Assembly: GCA_900544645.1 (NCBI GenBank)
Contig: UQWG01000011.1
Coordinates: 1-48,612, forward strand
Source: an uncultured Collinsella sp.
GTDB taxonomy: Bacteria > Actinomycetota > Coriobacteriia > Coriobacteriales > Coriobacteriaceae
Length of the DNA stretch: 48,612 nucleotides
Direction: 5' to 3'
The position numbers and the translations under genes are program-made. The notes below the pieces were generated by a model. It did no database searches. It had not been told where the DNA came from and saw only the letters and a program-made list of their open reading frames with translations. Of this stretch, positions 47,498 to 48,612 are shown one piece after another; position 1 is the first letter of the stretch; every line of letters begins with the position of its first letter.

Positions 47498-47540
47498 GCC
47501 TTGGGCGCCGCCATGGCGAACGCTATGCGATGGTAAGATG

Positions 47541-47556
47541 CTTTACATGTGTAAAG
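47541..47556. promoter_or_regulatory. Inverted repeat before the last gene
   Basis: CTTTACA-TG-TGTAAAG, arms of 7 bp, lies 12 bases before the start codon and just after a possible TAAGAT -10 element. It could be an operator near the start of transcription. Confidence 0.45.
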
Positions 47557-47568
47557 AGGAGATTTGCC

Positions 47569-48578
47569 ATGAGCAAGACAATAGTTAGGCCCACGCTTTC
47601 GCTGGGCAACCACATCTATCTGTATCGCCTGTTACGCGATGCGATTGGATGCGGCAAGCAAACGTTTATGACGCAGGTCGAGGAGGCGCTCGCCGCAGGC
47701 GACATGACTGCTTATGACCTGGGCTTTGAGTCCACGCGCGAGCTGCTCGGGGAACTTAACGACTGCATTAAGCTGACCGTCTTTAAAGGCGGCCGCCTGT
47801 ATGCCACGGTCATCGCCAACGAGGCCTGGGATGCTGCGCTTGCCAAGGGCGAGGACAAGCCCAAGACCGCCAAGGGCGCCAAGCAGTCCTACAAAAAGAA
47901 AAAGCGCGGTGAGAAGGACCTCAAGGCCGTGCGCCCCAAGCACGTTAAACGTCCTGAGCCCGAACCCGAACCCGTGGCTGAAGTTGTGCCGGAGCCCGAG
48001 CCCGAGACAGAGATCGAAGTCGCTATCGAGGTGACGGCAGAAGCCAGAACCGAAATCGCCGCCACGACCGATCCCGAAGTTATGTCAGAGCAGGAAGCCA
48101 CTGCGGGGCTCAACGAGGCTCCCAAGTTGACAACCGAAGAAGCCGCTGACCAACCCGAGACGTCTGCGTTCCAAAACAGCGATATCTTTGGCGACGAGGC
48201 CGAGGACGAACAGCCCGACGAGCCCGACGAGCCCGACGATCAAGACGCTACTGAGTCGACGCCGGAGCCCGAGACGCCGCGGCCTGCCATCTCGCTTACG
48301 GTCGTCTATGACCCCGAAAACGCCAACGCCGGCATCACCACCATGGCATCCACGCCGGTCGAGGCAAAGTCGAGCGTCGAGAATGAGAGCGCTCCGCAGA
48401 TTGAAGTTGAAACCGCAGCTGCAGACGCGCCCATCACCGTGAAGCCCGCAGATTCCACGATCAAGCCGGAAGCGACGCCGGAGCTCGCGCCCGTCATCGA
48501 ATCCGTGCCCGCCGCTGCTTGCGACCAAATTCCCGCACCGGCACCGGCTCCGGCCCCCGCTGCAGCACCATCCCCCGC
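47569..48578 (+). CDS. Unrecognised protein with Pro/Glu/Asp-rich tail (3'-truncated by contig end)
   Basis: The frame opens at ATG 47569 after AGAGGAG and has no stop before the end of real sequence at about 48578; 336 residues are present. The first 95 residues look folded (IYLYRLLRDAIGCGKQTFMTQVEEAL..., LYATVIANEAWDAAL). A Lys-rich basic stretch follows (KQSYKKKKRGEKDLKAVRPKH), then a long acidic, Pro-rich low-complexity region with PEPEPEP, DEPDEPDDQD and PAPAPAPA. I do not recognise a family. The last codons past 48578 belong to adapter sequence and would add the well-known false tail LLYTSDAADE. Confidence 0.75.
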
Positions 48579-48612
48579 CTGTCTCTTATACACATCTGAC
48601 GCTGCCGACGAA
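48579..48612. other. Nextera transposase adapter (sequencing artefact)
   Basis: CTGTCTCTTATACACATCT is the mosaic end, followed by GACGCTGCCGACGA, the Nextera read-1 adapter in reverse complement, over 33 bases. This is library-preparation sequence, not part of the genome. Confidence 0.98.

Noticed and set aside
48306..48593. Minus-strand frame beginning MYKRQ
   Set aside because: The start lies in the Nextera adapter; this is an artefact.
1..48612. CRISPR arrays, tRNA, rRNA or phage modules
   Set aside because: I saw no regularly spaced direct repeats, no cas genes, no tRNA-like or rRNA sequence, and no phage structural or integrase genes.

Overview
The window is about 48.6 kb of GC-rich, densely packed bacterial chromosome. 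Gene content, protein style and short intergenic gaps suggest a gut actinobacterium of the class Coriobacteriia, most likely Collinsella or a close relative. This is inferred from protein character only; no rRNA gene is present. It is the end of a draft contig: the first gene (maf) is cut at the left edge, and the last gene runs off the right edge into Nextera transposase adapter sequence (48579-48611), which is not biological.

Layout, left to right. (1) 1-4.1 kb: maf fragment, a self-processing P1/S58 peptidase, two related nested palindromes, then a glycosyltransferase and UDP-galactopyranose mutase on the minus strand. (2) 4.3-8.2 kb: acetate fermentation module, pta facing two tandem diverged acetate kinases, with a 29-bp-arm nested palindrome between. 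(3) 8.3-12.6 kb: housekeeping genes on the minus strand (HIT, xseB, xseA, zinc metallopeptidase, RNase D) with another giant palindrome. (4) 12.7-15.8 kb: lipid kinase, a 30-residue membrane peptide, and a secreted, membrane-anchored C69 dipeptidase. (5) 15.9-19.5 kb: a Trp-Trp-Trp leader peptide and intrinsic terminator ahead of an ECF transporter (S component, double ATPase, EcfT) whose three proteins contain one tryptophan in about 1020 residues. I read this as an attenuation-controlled tryptophan importer. (6) 19.6-25.6 kb: aspartate racemase and D-aspartate ligase-like ATP-grasp pair, a secreted coiled-coil wall hydrolase, a membrane Ser/Thr kinase, a small regulator-like protein and an FxLYD protein. 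(7) 25.8-32.8 kb: a catabolic-looking operon of an Fe-S flavin oxidoreductase, two aconitase X subunits, an M20 peptidase and an MFS transporter. (8) 32.9-35.1 kb: small membrane protein, HigBA-type toxin-antitoxin and an M20 amidohydrolase. (9) 35.2-39.3 kb: a lysine riboswitch controlling a lysA-dapA in-frame fusion, dapB and dapH. (10) 39.4-48.6 kb: nucleoid-associated protein, an alpha/beta hydrolase-like protein between diverged 31-nt repeats, ldh, an aminotransferase, nadE, a Ser/Thr-rich membrane protein and the truncated last gene.

Two themes connect the regions. First, amino-acid and wall precursor supply: acetylase-branch lysine/diaminopimelate genes under a lysine riboswitch, a D-Asp pair for wall cross-bridges, and tryptophan uptake under its own leader peptide. 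Second, intergenic regions carry unusually long nested inverted repeats (outer arms of 20-34 bp) and degenerate short motifs of the GGGGACAGG/GGGGACGTTC type; these are the least explained DNA in the window.
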